A stretch of 64,000 nucleotides of DNA, from positions 372,001-436,000 of the forward strand of contig OZ252018.1 in NCBI GenBank assembly GCA_965247535.1, in the 5' to 3' direction. Numbering within the stretch: the stretch's first letter is position 1; each line of letters begins with the position of its first letter. This stretch comes from JAPPHY01 sp965247535 (lineage in GTDB: Bacteria; Chloroflexota; Dehalococcoidia; Lucifugimonadales; UBA2985). A program made the position numbers and the translations under genes. Positions 44,129-53,038 of this stretch are shown here, piece after piece. The notes beneath the pieces are model-generated. The model was not told the origin of the DNA. It did no database searches and saw only the letters and a program-made list of their open reading frames with translations.

Positions 44129-44158
44129 AGTCTACCACAGACGCAAGCCCAGTGTCAA
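44129..44158 (-). promoter_or_regulatory. promoter of the importer operon
   Basis: On the minus strand a perfect TTGACA (44158-44153) and TAGACT (44134-44129) are 18 bases apart, with the start codon about 58 bases further on. Confidence 0.6.
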
Positions 44159-44249
44159 GTGGCGGTCATGCCCCGCAGCTTCGGTCCAAGAGCAGGCTCG
44201 CTCCCAAATTGTAATAATGTGGGGCTGGCCGGCCCGTAGAGCTATCGTC

Positions 44250-46676
44250 CTATACGGCCTCCCTTGCAATGACGCGCCGCTGCTCCAGGTCGGCTATCTG
44301 GTCGGCGCTGTACCCGAGCTCCGTAAGCACGGAGTCGTTGTGCTGGCCTCGCAGGGGGCCGGCGCCCGCCTTGGGGGAGGTCTGCGAAAACCGCACTATG
44401 GGGCTGTATCGCATGAACTTTCCGAACCGCACCGACTCAACCTCCGTGAGGTAGCCGTTCTCCTGGACGTGTGCGTCTTCCATGTGGAACTGATACGGCC
44501 CGGCGTCCTCCGCCCGGACGCACGTGACGCCCGCGTCGACGAGCAGCTTCTCCCACTCAAGGGGCTCGCGTGTGGCCAGCACTGCGCCAAGCTCCTCGAC
44601 CAGCGCGTCGTCGTTCTCGCGGCGGGCCTCCTGGGTGGCGAAACGCGCATCAGTGAGGAGGTCCGGCCGGCCGATTGTTTCGCAGAGAGCCTGCCACTCC
44701 TCCTCCAAGGGGGCGGCCAGGAACACCCAGCCCTTCTCGACCTCATAGAGGCGGTAGAGGGCGTGGAGGCCGTAGCCGTCGGCGTCGGGCAGCTGCCGCC
44801 CGGGCCTGCCCTCGTACCAGAAGAAGTCGTCGGCGTTGGCGTAGGCGTTGGCCTGGATCATGGACGAGGTCACGTACTGACCCTTGCCGGTGCGCTTGCG
44901 GGCGTGGAAGCCCAGCAGGGCAGCCGTGGAGACGGCCATCGACGAGTTGGGATCGGGGTTGCCCTCGTTGGCGCGGCCGAACCGGCGCGAGGTCTCCTTG
45001 ATCTCCTCCAGCGTCATCGGCTGGTCGGCGGGCGGTATGGCGCCCTTGCCCATCTGTGTCACCACGCCGCCGCAGACAGCGCCGGGTATGGGGTGCATGG
45101 ACGGGCGGTGCGAGTGCGGTCCGGTGGGGCCGTAGCCTCCGGCGTATACGTAGACCAGCTGCGGGTTGATCTCCATCAGCTGATCGAAGCCTATGCCAAC
45201 CCGCTCAGGCGCGCCGGGGCGCATGTTGTGCACAAGGATGTCCGCCTTGGCCACGAGCTGGTGCACAATCTTCTGGCCCTCCTCCGTGCTCAGGTCCAGA
45301 CAAATGTCCTCTGAGCCGGCCATGGTCTTGTTGGCGGTTACGCCCCTCGACATGCCGCGAAGCAGGTCGCCTCCGGGCGGCTCGATGCGGATCACCCTGG
45401 CGCCCATCTCGCCCAGGAGCGCGCAGCCGAGCGGCCCGGCGATAACCGTGGCCAGGTCCAGCACCGTCACGTCCTCGAGCGGGTGCCTCGGCAGAGGCTC
45501 GGAGCCGTAGCCGTTGGCATGGTGGCCGTTCCCGCCGTTCAGCGACGCCAGCACCTCTTCCGTGTGCTGGCCCGGCAGGGGCGACGGCCCCTGTATCCTG
45601 CCCGGCGTGTCCGACATGAGCGACAGGGGGCCGAGCTGCTTCATCATGCCCACGACCGGGTCTTCCACGTCCCTCACGTGGCCGTTGTGGATCATCTGGG
45701 GATGGGTCATGCCCTGTTCCGAGGTGCGGTATGGCTCTGCGGCCACGTCCCGGGTCTTGTTGACGAACAGGTCCATCCACTCCTCCAGGGTCTGCTCCTG
45801 GAAGCGGGACAGCATGATCATGCGCAGCTCCTCGCGGTCCTCGGGCAGGAGCACCGGCGCCTTCTCGAAGCGCGGGTCCTCGAAGATGTGGCCCAGTCCG
45901 ATGTCGTGGATCATGGCCACAAAGAGACGCTGCACGGTGTTCGCCATCTGAATCCACTCGCCGTCCTTGGTGCGTACCGGAATGTAGGCCAGCGTGGGGT
46001 AGCCGCGCAGCCACGGGTGCTCGGTGAACACGTCCGGGAAGCGCACCATCATCTGCCAGAAGACCAGGTCAATGAACTCGTAGAGGTTCATTGTCTGCAT
46101 CAGGCTGGTCTCCACCTTCTGGCCCTGGCCAGTCTTGTCGCGCACGTGGAGCGCGGCGATGATGCCGCGCACGGCGCCCATGTTGGCAGCGTGGGTTGCG
46201 GTCTGCACCGCGGAGTAGTGCGGCCCGGGCCGGTTGGCCTGCCCGGAGAAGACCATCATCCTGCCGATCTTGGCGGCCACAGCGCCCTCGTAGGGCTTGT
46301 AGTGCGCATAGGGGCCCTTGGGCCCCCAGCCTGTCAGCGAGCAGTAGACCAAGTCGGGGTGCTGAGAGCTGAGGGTATCGTAGTCGATGCCCATGCGGGA
46401 AGTGGCGCCGGGCGTGAAGCTCTCTATGACCACGTCCGACTGAAGCGAAAGCCGTCGCGCCTTCTCCTGGTCCTCCGCGTTCTCCAGGTCCAGCACAACG
46501 CTCCTCTTGCCGCGGTTCCACTGCTGGGCCGCCGGAATGCTCCTGGACCGGTGTCCTCCGGGCGGTTCCACCTTGACCACGTCGGCTCCGAAGTCCGACA
46601 GCACCATGGTGGTCACCGCTCCCAGCATCCCTTCAGTGAAATCCACGACCTTGAGTCCCTCAAACACCTCTGTCAT
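44250..46676 (-). CDS. double-domain CaiB/BaiF CoA-transferase-like protein 3
   Basis: 808 residues, third of the fusions. Domain 1 starts GLKVVDFTEGMLGAVTTMVL, domain 2 LEDVTVLDLATVIAGPLGCA. The canonical Asp position is Gln194 in domain 1 (GQKVETSLMQT) and Gln608 in domain 2 (GQYVTSSMIQA). The strand blocks DFGADVVKVEPP, NRGKRSVVLDLENAED and GIDYDTLSSQHPDLVYCSL are well kept, so the fold is intact. The ATG at 46676 has AAGGAGG. It has its own promoter upstream. Confidence 0.88.
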   Translation of the reverse strand: MTEVFEGLKVVDFTEGMLGAVTTMVLSDFGADVVKVEPPGGHRSRSIPAAQQWNRGKRSVVLDLENAEDQEKARRLSLQSDVVIESFTPGATSRMGIDYDTLSSQHPDLVYCSLTGWGPKGPYAHYKPYEGAVAAKIGRMMVFSGQANRPGPHYSAVQTATHAANMGAVRGIIAALHVRDKTGQGQKVETSLMQTMNLYEFIDLVFWQMMVRFPDVFTEHPWLRGYPTLAYIPVRTKDGEWIQMANTVQRLFVAMIHDIGLGHIFEDPRFEKAPVLLPEDREELRMIMLSRFQEQTLEEWMDLFVNKTRDVAAEPYRTSEQGMTHPQMIHNGHVRDVEDPVVGMMKQLGPLSLMSDTPGRIQGPSPLPGQHTEEVLASLNGGNGHHANGYGSEPLPRHPLEDVTVLDLATVIAGPLGCALLGEMGARVIRIEPPGGDLLRGMSRGVTANKTMAGSEDICLDLSTEEGQKIVHQLVAKADILVHNMRPGAPERVGIGFDQLMEINPQLVYVYAGGYGPTGPHSHRPSMHPIPGAVCGGVVTQMGKGAIPPADQPMTLEEIKETSRRFGRANEGNPDPNSSMAVSTAALLGFHARKRTGKGQYVTSSMIQANAYANADDFFWYEGRPGRQLPDADGYGLHALYRLYEVEKGWVFLAAPLEEEWQALCETIGRPDLLTDARFATQEARRENDDALVEELGAVLATREPLEWEKLLVDAGVTCVRAEDAGPYQFHMEDAHVQENGYLTEVESVRFGKFMRYSPIVRFSQTSPKAGAGPLRGQHNDSVLTELGYSADQIADLEQRRVIAREAV

Positions 46677-46759
46677 CGCTTCCTCCTTGCTCCGCCGTTG
46701 TGGGCGCCCGGGCGAGAAGCTTACGAGTCCATAGGCCCTGCCACCCTTCGATGGGCGCC

Positions 46760-46789
46760 ATTATATCACGACACGTCATCGGTTGTGCA
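46760..46789 (-). promoter_or_regulatory. extended -10 promoter of CaiB/BaiF gene 3
   Basis: On the minus strand TGATATAAT gives a perfect -10 (46765-46760) with the extended TGN. TGCACA (46789-46784) is a moderate -35 at 18 bases. The site abuts the left end of direct repeat copy A. Confidence 0.6.
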
Positions 46790-46967
46790 TCATCCCATGA
46801 TGTATACTTATGGCTACGGGAAAGCGATATGGACGTTGCCGGAAAGCTGCAGATAAAGCTGGGCGCCTCTGTCATGGTGGGGAACGCGCCGGAGGGTTTC
46901 GCACTCGACCTGGCGGAGCCGGTTCACCGTGCCGGCCCAGGCGAGCAGGCCGACGTGGTGTTGGTCT
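46785..46967 (+). repeat. long direct repeat copy A (left side of the methylase insertion)
   Basis: About 183 bases match 49983-50165 without gaps at a constant offset of 3198, with about seven differences counted by eye. The copy contains a TATACT-type -10, the leader and the first 46 codons of a DUF3052-like gene. It lies immediately upstream of the restriction-methylation gene. Confidence 0.9.
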
Positions 46968-46969
46968 AG
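46829..46969 (+). pseudogene. truncated copy of the DUF3052-like gene
   Basis: The ATG at 46829 opens 46 codons nearly identical to the start of the intact gene at 50027 (MDVAGKLQIKLGASVMVGNA). It then hits TAG right where the repeat ends. The remaining two thirds of the gene are missing, so this is the severed half of the duplicated target. Confidence 0.85.
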
Positions 46970-47014
46970 TGATTTGGTATATGACTCGCTATCGGAGTTG
47001 AGTTTGAAGGTCTA

Positions 47015-49858
47015 TTGACAAGCGCTAGGCAGAATGCATCCAGGCAAGTCGATGCTGAGACCATCCGGGAGGAAGGCGTAAACGTTCTATTGGCGCAGTC
47101 GCTGCGCGAGCGCGGATTCTCGGCCAGGGCTGAACGTCGAAGCCGGAGAGGGGCGCCTGATGTACGCGTAGACCTGCGGAGCGGCGACCTAGTACTCCTG
47201 GAGTGCAAGTGGGAAGGGAGCGAGGCTCTCCTAGAGAGCCAACTCGACGAGCGACTGAGCTCTTTCCCAGAGGCTCTCGGACTAATCGGCGTGCTATACC
47301 CCGACAGGCTTCGACACGCCGAGAATACCCACGCTGAGCTTGAGGCTGCCGCGGACCTACGCTGGTGGGTTCACGGCTCTCGAGGCGCAAAGTCCCCTCA
47401 ACGTCTTGTGAAGAGCGGGTCTGGCGCCGAGCTTGCCGACCAACTTCGCACTCTTCCGTTGGAGCTTGAGGGCGTGGACAGGGTGACCGCCGCTGCAATT
47501 GCCGTGGGGTATTCCGTGGAGCAGGCAGCGAAGGAGATCGCACGTCATGCTCGCCTCTCTCGTCGCATTGCCGACTTAATTGCCAGCACTGACCAGGAGA
47601 AGAACCGCGCCGCTGCCCTGCGCATCGGGTGCCTGGTGCTCTTCAACGCTCTGGCCTTCCAGGATCGTCTGGCAGCCGTCAATGAGACCGTCCCCACCGT
47701 AAACGAAGCCCTAGGGCAGGGCAACGCCGGCCTTCGCGACACCTGGCGCGACATCTGTGCCCACATCGACTATGTGCCCGTGTTCGACTTAGCGGCCAGC
47801 ATTCTGGATGTGCTGGACGACGGGCCAGAAGACCTCAGGACTCAGGCAGTTGCTCCCCTGGTCAAAGCAATGGAGGACACACGACGGCTGGAGGGGCACG
47901 ACCTGTCCGGCCGCCTTTTCCACACGCTCCTGACGGACGCCAAGTTCAAGGGCGCATACTACACCTCCGTGCCCGCGGCGACACTGCTGTCCCGGCTGGT
48001 ATTTCACAACTGGCCTCCCCAGGTGGACTGGAGCGACCACGAGTTCCCGGCCTCCCTCAACGTCGCCGACCTGGCCTGCGGGACGGGGACACTGCTGATG
48101 GCGGTAGCAGCCGAGGCGGAGCGCAGGCACACCGACGCTGGGGGCCACAACGCCCCCGAGCTGCACAAGGCGATGGTGGAGCAGGCCCTGCATGGCTACG
48201 ACGTCCAGCTGTCAGCTGTACACTTCGCTGCCACCAGCCTGGCGATGCTAAACCCGGACATACAGTTCGACCGAATGAACCTGTACGTCATGCCCCTGGG
48301 AGCGGAGGGGGCAAACATCTCATTGGGGTCCTTGGACTTCCTGGGGCAAGACGAAGTACCAGTCCAGTTCGCCCTTTCTGCGGAGGAGATGGGGGTGGGT
48401 ACCAGGGAAGTCGAAAGGGTATCCGGAAGCGGCACGAAGGGCACAGCAGAGGGAATGACTGCCAGGCTCCCAGAGCTGGACCTGGCGATAATGAATCCAC
48501 CGTTCACTCGCTCCGTGATTGGCAATCTGCTATTCGGAAGCCTTCCAGCGACGGAACGTCGGCGGCTTCAGGACGAGCTGTCCCGTCGGCTGAGGTCCAG
48601 ACAAGCGACGGCGACCGCGGGGCTTGGCGCGGCATTCGTAGCGGCTGCAACTCCTAAGCTACGGCCCGGAGAGGGTAGACTAGCACTAGTGCTGCCTATC
48701 ACAGTGTGCACTGGGCCGTCCTGGAAGCAGACACGCTCACTCATAGGGAGTGAATTTGCCCTTGATATGGTCATCACGTCCCACGACCCGCTGCGTTGGA
48801 ACTTCTCCGACAGCACTGACCTATCTGAGGCCCTGCTGATAGCGACGCGACGACCAGTGGATCAAGACGCCTCTGAGCGGCGCACGACCTTTGTCAATCT
48901 CTGGAGTAACCCCGACGGCGTGCTCGATGCCCACCGGGTAGCGCAGGCGGTAACCGCGACGACACCTGCAAGGCTTGAGGAGTCGGGTACGGCCCTGCTG
49001 GAGGTTGATGGCAGGCACGTGGGCGAGGTGTTGTCGATACCGGAGTTGAATCTTGCCGGCAAGCAGTGGTCCGGCGTGCAGTTTGCCCGTGCCGACTTGG
49101 TGCGTAGCGCCCTCAAGCTGTTGCATGATGGTGAGGTCTGGATTCCTGGTGAAGCAATGACTGCCAAGCTAGCCATGTGCCGCATCAGTGACCTCGGCAA
49201 AACTGGCCCAGACATAAGAGACATATGGGATGGTTTCGAGAGAACAACTGCCGTTACAGCTTATCCATTGGTCGCTAACCACGACACCAATCAACGGCGA
49301 TGGATCAACACCAAGCCAGATGACTACTTGGCTCCTCTGGTTGAAGCGCCTCCCGGTCGCCGTCTCAAGCCTGTCAACCAATTGTGGCCAAAGGCAGGCA
49401 GGCTCCTAGTCGGGGCGCGCCTCTGGCTCAACACAGTAAGAGTTGTGGCAATGCGGGCGGATGAAAATGTGCTAGGCAGCATGTGGTGGCCGGTGCGTAT
49501 CGAAGACTCCAAGGTGGAAAAAGGGCTATGTGTATGGCTGAACAGCAGCTTGGGTCTTTTAACGCTTCTGGGAGTGCGCAACACTACACGTGGCTCTTGG
49601 GTTCAATTGAAGAAGGCCGACCTGGAGGAGTTACCCGTGTTGGACACGCGCAGCCTAGCGCCAGCTCAACTCAAGGGCTTCTCTGACCTGTTCGATGAGG
49701 TAGCGGACACGGAGTTCGAGCGACTGCCGGGTATGGTGTATTGCCCGGCCCGGCAAGCCCTTGACGCCGGAGTCTCCCGTATCCTGGATCTCCCAGACCT
49801 GAGCAAGCTTCGCGACCTGCTGGCCTCAGAGCCGGTGGTCTCAAACAAGCGCCTGTAG
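47015..49858 (+). CDS. single-chain restriction endonuclease/N6-adenine DNA methyltransferase (type IIG-like)
   Basis: A 947-residue protein. Residues 20-66 form a PD-(D/E)xK nuclease site: Asp49 in GAPDV and Glu63-Cys-Lys65 in LLECKW. Residues about 340-560 form a gamma-class adenine methyltransferase: the SAM loop DLACGTGTLL near 352 and the catalytic NPPF at 494-497. The C-terminal third (WPKAGRLLVGARLW, LGSMWWPVRIED, ELPVLD) resembles a target-recognition domain of TaqI-like enzymes. One chain could thus cut and methylate; the recognition site is unknown. The TTG at 47015 has AAGG at 4 bases. It is flanked by long direct repeats and looks inserted. Confidence 0.85.
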   Translation: MTSARQNASRQVDAETIREEGVNVLLAQSLRERGFSARAERRSRRGAPDVRVDLRSGDLVLLECKWEGSEALLESQLDERLSSFPEALGLIGVLYPDRLRHAENTHAELEAAADLRWWVHGSRGAKSPQRLVKSGSGAELADQLRTLPLELEGVDRVTAAAIAVGYSVEQAAKEIARHARLSRRIADLIASTDQEKNRAAALRIGCLVLFNALAFQDRLAAVNETVPTVNEALGQGNAGLRDTWRDICAHIDYVPVFDLAASILDVLDDGPEDLRTQAVAPLVKAMEDTRRLEGHDLSGRLFHTLLTDAKFKGAYYTSVPAATLLSRLVFHNWPPQVDWSDHEFPASLNVADLACGTGTLLMAVAAEAERRHTDAGGHNAPELHKAMVEQALHGYDVQLSAVHFAATSLAMLNPDIQFDRMNLYVMPLGAEGANISLGSLDFLGQDEVPVQFALSAEEMGVGTREVERVSGSGTKGTAEGMTARLPELDLAIMNPPFTRSVIGNLLFGSLPATERRRLQDELSRRLRSRQATATAGLGAAFVAAATPKLRPGEGRLALVLPITVCTGPSWKQTRSLIGSEFALDMVITSHDPLRWNFSDSTDLSEALLIATRRPVDQDASERRTTFVNLWSNPDGVLDAHRVAQAVTATTPARLEESGTALLEVDGRHVGEVLSIPELNLAGKQWSGVQFARADLVRSALKLLHDGEVWIPGEAMTAKLAMCRISDLGKTGPDIRDIWDGFERTTAVTAYPLVANHDTNQRRWINTKPDDYLAPLVEAPPGRRLKPVNQLWPKAGRLLVGARLWLNTVRVVAMRADENVLGSMWWPVRIEDSKVEKGLCVWLNSSLGLLTLLGVRNTTRGSWVQLKKADLEELPVLDTRSLAPAQLKGFSDLFDEVADTEFERLPGMVYCPARQALDAGVSRILDLPDLSKLRDLLASEPVVSNKRL

Positions 49859-49982
49859 GGTCAGCTAGATTGGGGGAATTCCCATTAGCTGGGAATTACA
49901 TCCCCGATTGCGCAGTCCCCTGAGGCGGCCGTCCTGGAAGGGCGTACGAGCTGCGATGAGCCGGACGCGGGCGGCAGGTCTG

Positions 49983-50165
49983 GTGCATCATCCCATGCTG
50001 TATACTTATGGCTACGGGAAAGCGATATGGACGTTGCCGGAAAGCTGCAGATAAAGCTGGGCGCCTCTGTCATGGTGGGGAACGCGCCGGAGGGTTTCGC
50101 ACTCGATCTGGCGGAGTCGGTTCGCCGTGCCGGCCCAGGCGAGCAGGCCGACGTCGTGCTTGTCT
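49983..50165 (+). repeat. long direct repeat copy B (right side of the methylase insertion)
   Basis: This is the intact-side copy of the 183-base repeat at 46785-46967. It includes TATACT at 50001-50006, a likely -10 for the operon that follows, and the first 46 codons of the DUF3052-like gene. The gene continues unbroken past the repeat end. Confidence 0.9.
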
Positions 50166-50404
50166 TCGTGCGGGACTCCTCGGAGATCGAGGCGCACTCG
50201 GCGCCGTTCGTGGACGCGCCGCGCCGCGACGCCATCGCCTACATCGCGTATCCCAAGGCCGGAAAGCTGGGCACCGACCTCAATCGCGACGTGCTGTGGG
50301 GCATGGTGAGGCACGAGGGGCTGCGCGGCGTGCGGCAGGTGTCCCTGGACGACGTGTCGTCCGCGATGCGGTTCAGGCCGGAGCGAGTGGCGGCGGAGGC
50401 GTGA
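50027..50404 (+). CDS. DUF3052-like protein
   Basis: A 125-residue protein starting KLQIKLGASVMVGNAPEGF, with ADVVLVFVRDSSEI and IAYIAYPKAGKLGTDLNRDVLW in the middle and a terminal MRFRPER. The pattern matches the DUF3052 group, for which no function is known. GGGAAAG precedes the ATG at 50027. Its stop overlaps the ABC ATPase start by one base, so it leads the transporter operon. The first 46 codons are duplicated 3.2 kb upstream. Confidence 0.85.
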   Translation: MDVAGKLQIKLGASVMVGNAPEGFALDLAESVRRAGPGEQADVVLVFVRDSSEIEAHSAPFVDAPRRDAIAYIAYPKAGKLGTDLNRDVLWGMVRHEGLRGVRQVSLDDVSSAMRFRPERVAAEA

Positions 50405-51306
50405 TGGAGCCCGCCATCCGGCTGGAGAAGCTCACCAAGTTCTATGGTTCACAGCGCGGCGTGGTAGACGTGGACCTGGAGGTTATGCCCGGGGAGATCT
50501 TCGGGTACCTGGGCCCCAACGGCGCAGGCAAGAGCACCACCATACGCATCTTGCTAGACCTCATCAGGCCAACCAGCGGCTCGCTGCGCGTTATGGGACT
50601 CGACGCGCAGACGGACGCCATCGAGGTGCGCCGGCGCGTGGGCTACGTGCCGAGCGATCCGGGGCTGTACGGCAGCATGACCGGGCGTGAGTACCTGACA
50701 TATGCCGCCGGCCTCCGCGGGGGCGTCGATTGGCGGCAGGTGGACGGGCTCGCGGAGCGGCTTTCGTGCGACCTGTCCCGCCGCATCGACACGCTGTCGC
50801 ATGGAAATCGCCAGAAGGTGGTGGTGATCCAGGCCTTCATGCACAAGCCCGAGGTGCTGGTGCTCGACGAGCCAACCACCGGCCTCGACCCGCTTGTGCA
50901 GGAGGAGTTCAAGAGCCTGTTGCTGGAGACGCGCGATGAGGGCAGGACGGTGTTCTTGTCGTCTCACGTCCTACCGGAGGTGGAGGAGATTTGCGATCGC
51001 GTGGCTATCATACGTGACGGGCGCATAGTGGCGGTGGAAGATGTGGCATCGCTGAAGGCCAGGCGCGTGCGGAGCATTGAGATCGAGTTTGGAGGCCAGG
51101 TGGCCCCGGACGACTTCGACGGGCTGGCCGGCGTGCGCAACATCAGCGTGTCGGACCGCTTCCTGCGGTGCGACATCGAGGGGTCGCTCGCGTCGCTCTT
51201 CCGCGCTGCGAGCCGCTATGAAATAGTCAACGTGACCACCAGGGAGCCAAGCCTGGAGGAGGCTTTCCTGGCCTACTACGGAATGGGGGAGGAGCGGGAA
51301 CCATGA
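50404..51306 (+). CDS. ABC-2 type transporter ATP-binding protein
   Basis: A 300-residue ATPase: Walker A GPNGAGKST, a degenerate signature LSHGNRQK (the family has LSGGQ), Walker B VLVLDEPTTGLDP and switch His in FLSSHVLPE. A C-terminal extension with REPSLEEAFLAYYG is typical of ABC-2 exporters and drug/antibiotic pumps. Its start overlaps the DUF3052 stop by one base and its end overlaps the permease start by 4 bases. The three genes form one coupled operon. Confidence 0.93.
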   Translation: MEPAIRLEKLTKFYGSQRGVVDVDLEVMPGEIFGYLGPNGAGKSTTIRILLDLIRPTSGSLRVMGLDAQTDAIEVRRRVGYVPSDPGLYGSMTGREYLTYAAGLRGGVDWRQVDGLAERLSCDLSRRIDTLSHGNRQKVVVIQAFMHKPEVLVLDEPTTGLDPLVQEEFKSLLLETRDEGRTVFLSSHVLPEVEEICDRVAIIRDGRIVAVEDVASLKARRVRSIEIEFGGQVAPDDFDGLAGVRNISVSDRFLRCDIEGSLASLFRAASRYEIVNVTTREPSLEEAFLAYYGMGEEREP

Positions 51307-52163
51307 GTCACCAACAAGTATTGCAGGGTCGGCCCGCTACGGCGTCGGTGAGGAGCGGGATGCTTAACGGCGTGTTGCTGAAGACGCTGCGAGACCAGCG
51401 CAGGTCGCTTGCGTGGTGGTGCCTGGGGGCCGGCATTCTGGTTGGCATAATGGTCGGCTTCTATCCGACGATAGAGGGAATAGAAGGCCTGCAGGAGTTG
51501 GTAGACCAGTACCCCGACAGCCTGATGGCCATGTTCGGCGCATCGGACCTGGCGGGCTTCTCGACGCCTGCGGGCTACCTGAACGCCGAGCTATTCGGTT
51601 TCATGGTGCCGATGCTAATTGCAGTGTTCGCGATCGGCCGGGGCAGCGGCGCGGTTGCCGGCGAAGAGCGCGCCGGGACGATGGAGCTGCTGCTCTCGCA
51701 GCCGGTCTCCCGCAGTAGGCTGGTGTTGGAGAAGTACGCATCCATGACGGTGTCCGTTCTTGCGCTATCGGCGTTCATCTGGGTGGTGCTGGTGGTGGGC
51801 GCACGAGTCGTGGGCATGGACATTGGTGTAGTTCGGCTTGCGGAGATGTGTCTCAGCTTGGGGCTACTGGGGCTTGCATTTGGAGGGGTGGCTTTTGCCG
51901 TCGGCGCCGTGACAGGCCGTCACGGGCTCAGCGTGGCGATTGGCGCCTCCGTGGTGGCAGGCGGGTGGGTGCTCAATACACTGAGCCTGCTGTCAGAAGT
52001 CATGGAGCCTGCCCGGTGGCTATCGCTGATGCACTACTACAACGGCGACTCGCCGCTGGTGAACGGCCTGAACCCGGCGCACGCGGGCGCAATGCTGGTC
52101 GTGGCGCTGGCGTGCCTGGGCGCTGCACACATGGGCTTCCAGCGCAGGGACATACGCGTTTAG
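51303..52163 (+). CDS. ABC-2 type transporter permease
   Basis: A 286-residue membrane subunit with about six helices. LLKTLRDQRRSLAWWCLGAGILVG opens the first, an extracellular loop follows, and EERAGTMELLLSQPVSRSRLVLEKY is the conserved amphipathic stretch of ABC-2 permeases. It works with the ATPase just upstream, with which it overlaps by 4 bases (ATGA). Cargo unknown. Confidence 0.9.
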   Translation: MSHQQVLQGRPATASVRSGMLNGVLLKTLRDQRRSLAWWCLGAGILVGIMVGFYPTIEGIEGLQELVDQYPDSLMAMFGASDLAGFSTPAGYLNAELFGFMVPMLIAVFAIGRGSGAVAGEERAGTMELLLSQPVSRSRLVLEKYASMTVSVLALSAFIWVVLVVGARVVGMDIGVVRLAEMCLSLGLLGLAFGGVAFAVGAVTGRHGLSVAIGASVVAGGWVLNTLSLLSEVMEPARWLSLMHYYNGDSPLVNGLNPAHAGAMLVVALACLGAAHMGFQRRDIRV

Positions 52164-52234
52164 AACGGCGGCTACTGCGTTCGAGTTGGGCAGAGTTCTC
52201 TGGAGACGTAGACTGCAAAGGAGGTCGCGTGGTC

Positions 52235-52993
52235 ATGGACTCCAACGGAAAGATAGCGATGGTTACCGGTGCAGGGTCCGGCATTGGGCGGAGCTCCGCT
52301 CTCGCCCTGCTTAGGGACGGGTACTCTGTGGTCCTGGCGGGCCGCCGCGCCGAAACGCTTCAGGAGACGGTCGAGGAGGCGGGAGAGCCAGCGTCACGGG
52401 CGCTGGCCATACCCACCGACGTACGGGACCCGCAGGCCGTCCGTGCCCTCTTCGCCAGGACACACGAGGCCTTCGGGCGGTTGGACGTGCTGTTCAACAA
52501 CGCCGGTACGGGGGCCCCTCCCGTCCCATTCGAAGACCTGACCTATGACCAGTGGAGTGCGGTCCTGGACACCAACCTGACCGGGGCGTTCCTGTGCGCG
52601 CAGGAGGCCATCAAGATCATGAAGGCCCAGGACCCGATGGGCGGGCGGATCATCAACAACGGCTCCATCTCCGCCCACGTTCCAAGACCAAACTCCGCCC
52701 CCTACACCGCCGCCAAGCACGGCGTGACTGGCCTGACCAGGTCCATATCACTGGACGGACGGCGCTACAACATCGCCTGCAGTCAGATCGACATTGGCAA
52801 CGCCCTGACGGCCCTGACCCAGAGGATGGAGAGCGGGGTGCCGCAGGCTCACGGCGCGGTGGAGGTCGAGCCCACGTTTGACGTGGAGCACGTGGCCGAG
52901 TCGATTCTGTTCATGGCCAACCTGCCCCTGGACGCCAACGTGCAGTTCATGACCATCATGGCCACCAGGATGCCCTACATAGGGCGCGGCTAG
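52235..52993 (+). CDS. short-chain dehydrogenase/reductase
   Basis: A 252-residue SDR: nucleotide loop TGAGSGIG at residues 11-18, AGRRAE choosing the cofactor, the NNAG motif, Ser in NNGSISA and the catalytic Tyr157/Lys161 in PYTAAKHG. It is of the classical oxidoreductase length; the substrate is not predictable. AAAGGAGG lies upstream; the ATG at 52235 and a GTG at 52229 are both possible. Transcribed after the ABC-2 operon but separated by about 70 bases. Confidence 0.92.
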   Translation: MDSNGKIAMVTGAGSGIGRSSALALLRDGYSVVLAGRRAETLQETVEEAGEPASRALAIPTDVRDPQAVRALFARTHEAFGRLDVLFNNAGTGAPPVPFEDLTYDQWSAVLDTNLTGAFLCAQEAIKIMKAQDPMGGRIINNGSISAHVPRPNSAPYTAAKHGVTGLTRSISLDGRRYNIACSQIDIGNALTALTQRMESGVPQAHGAVEVEPTFDVEHVAESILFMANLPLDANVQFMTIMATRMPYIGRG

Positions 52994-53038
52994 TCACAAG
53001 GCGGGCGCTTCCATGGCCCGCTCATCCCCGCATCAAGT

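Noticed and set aside
50008..50403. Extension of the ABC ATPase frame into the DUF3052 gene
   Set aside because: The DUF3052 frame is protein-like and duplicated upstream. The ATPase starts at 50404 with a one-base overlap.
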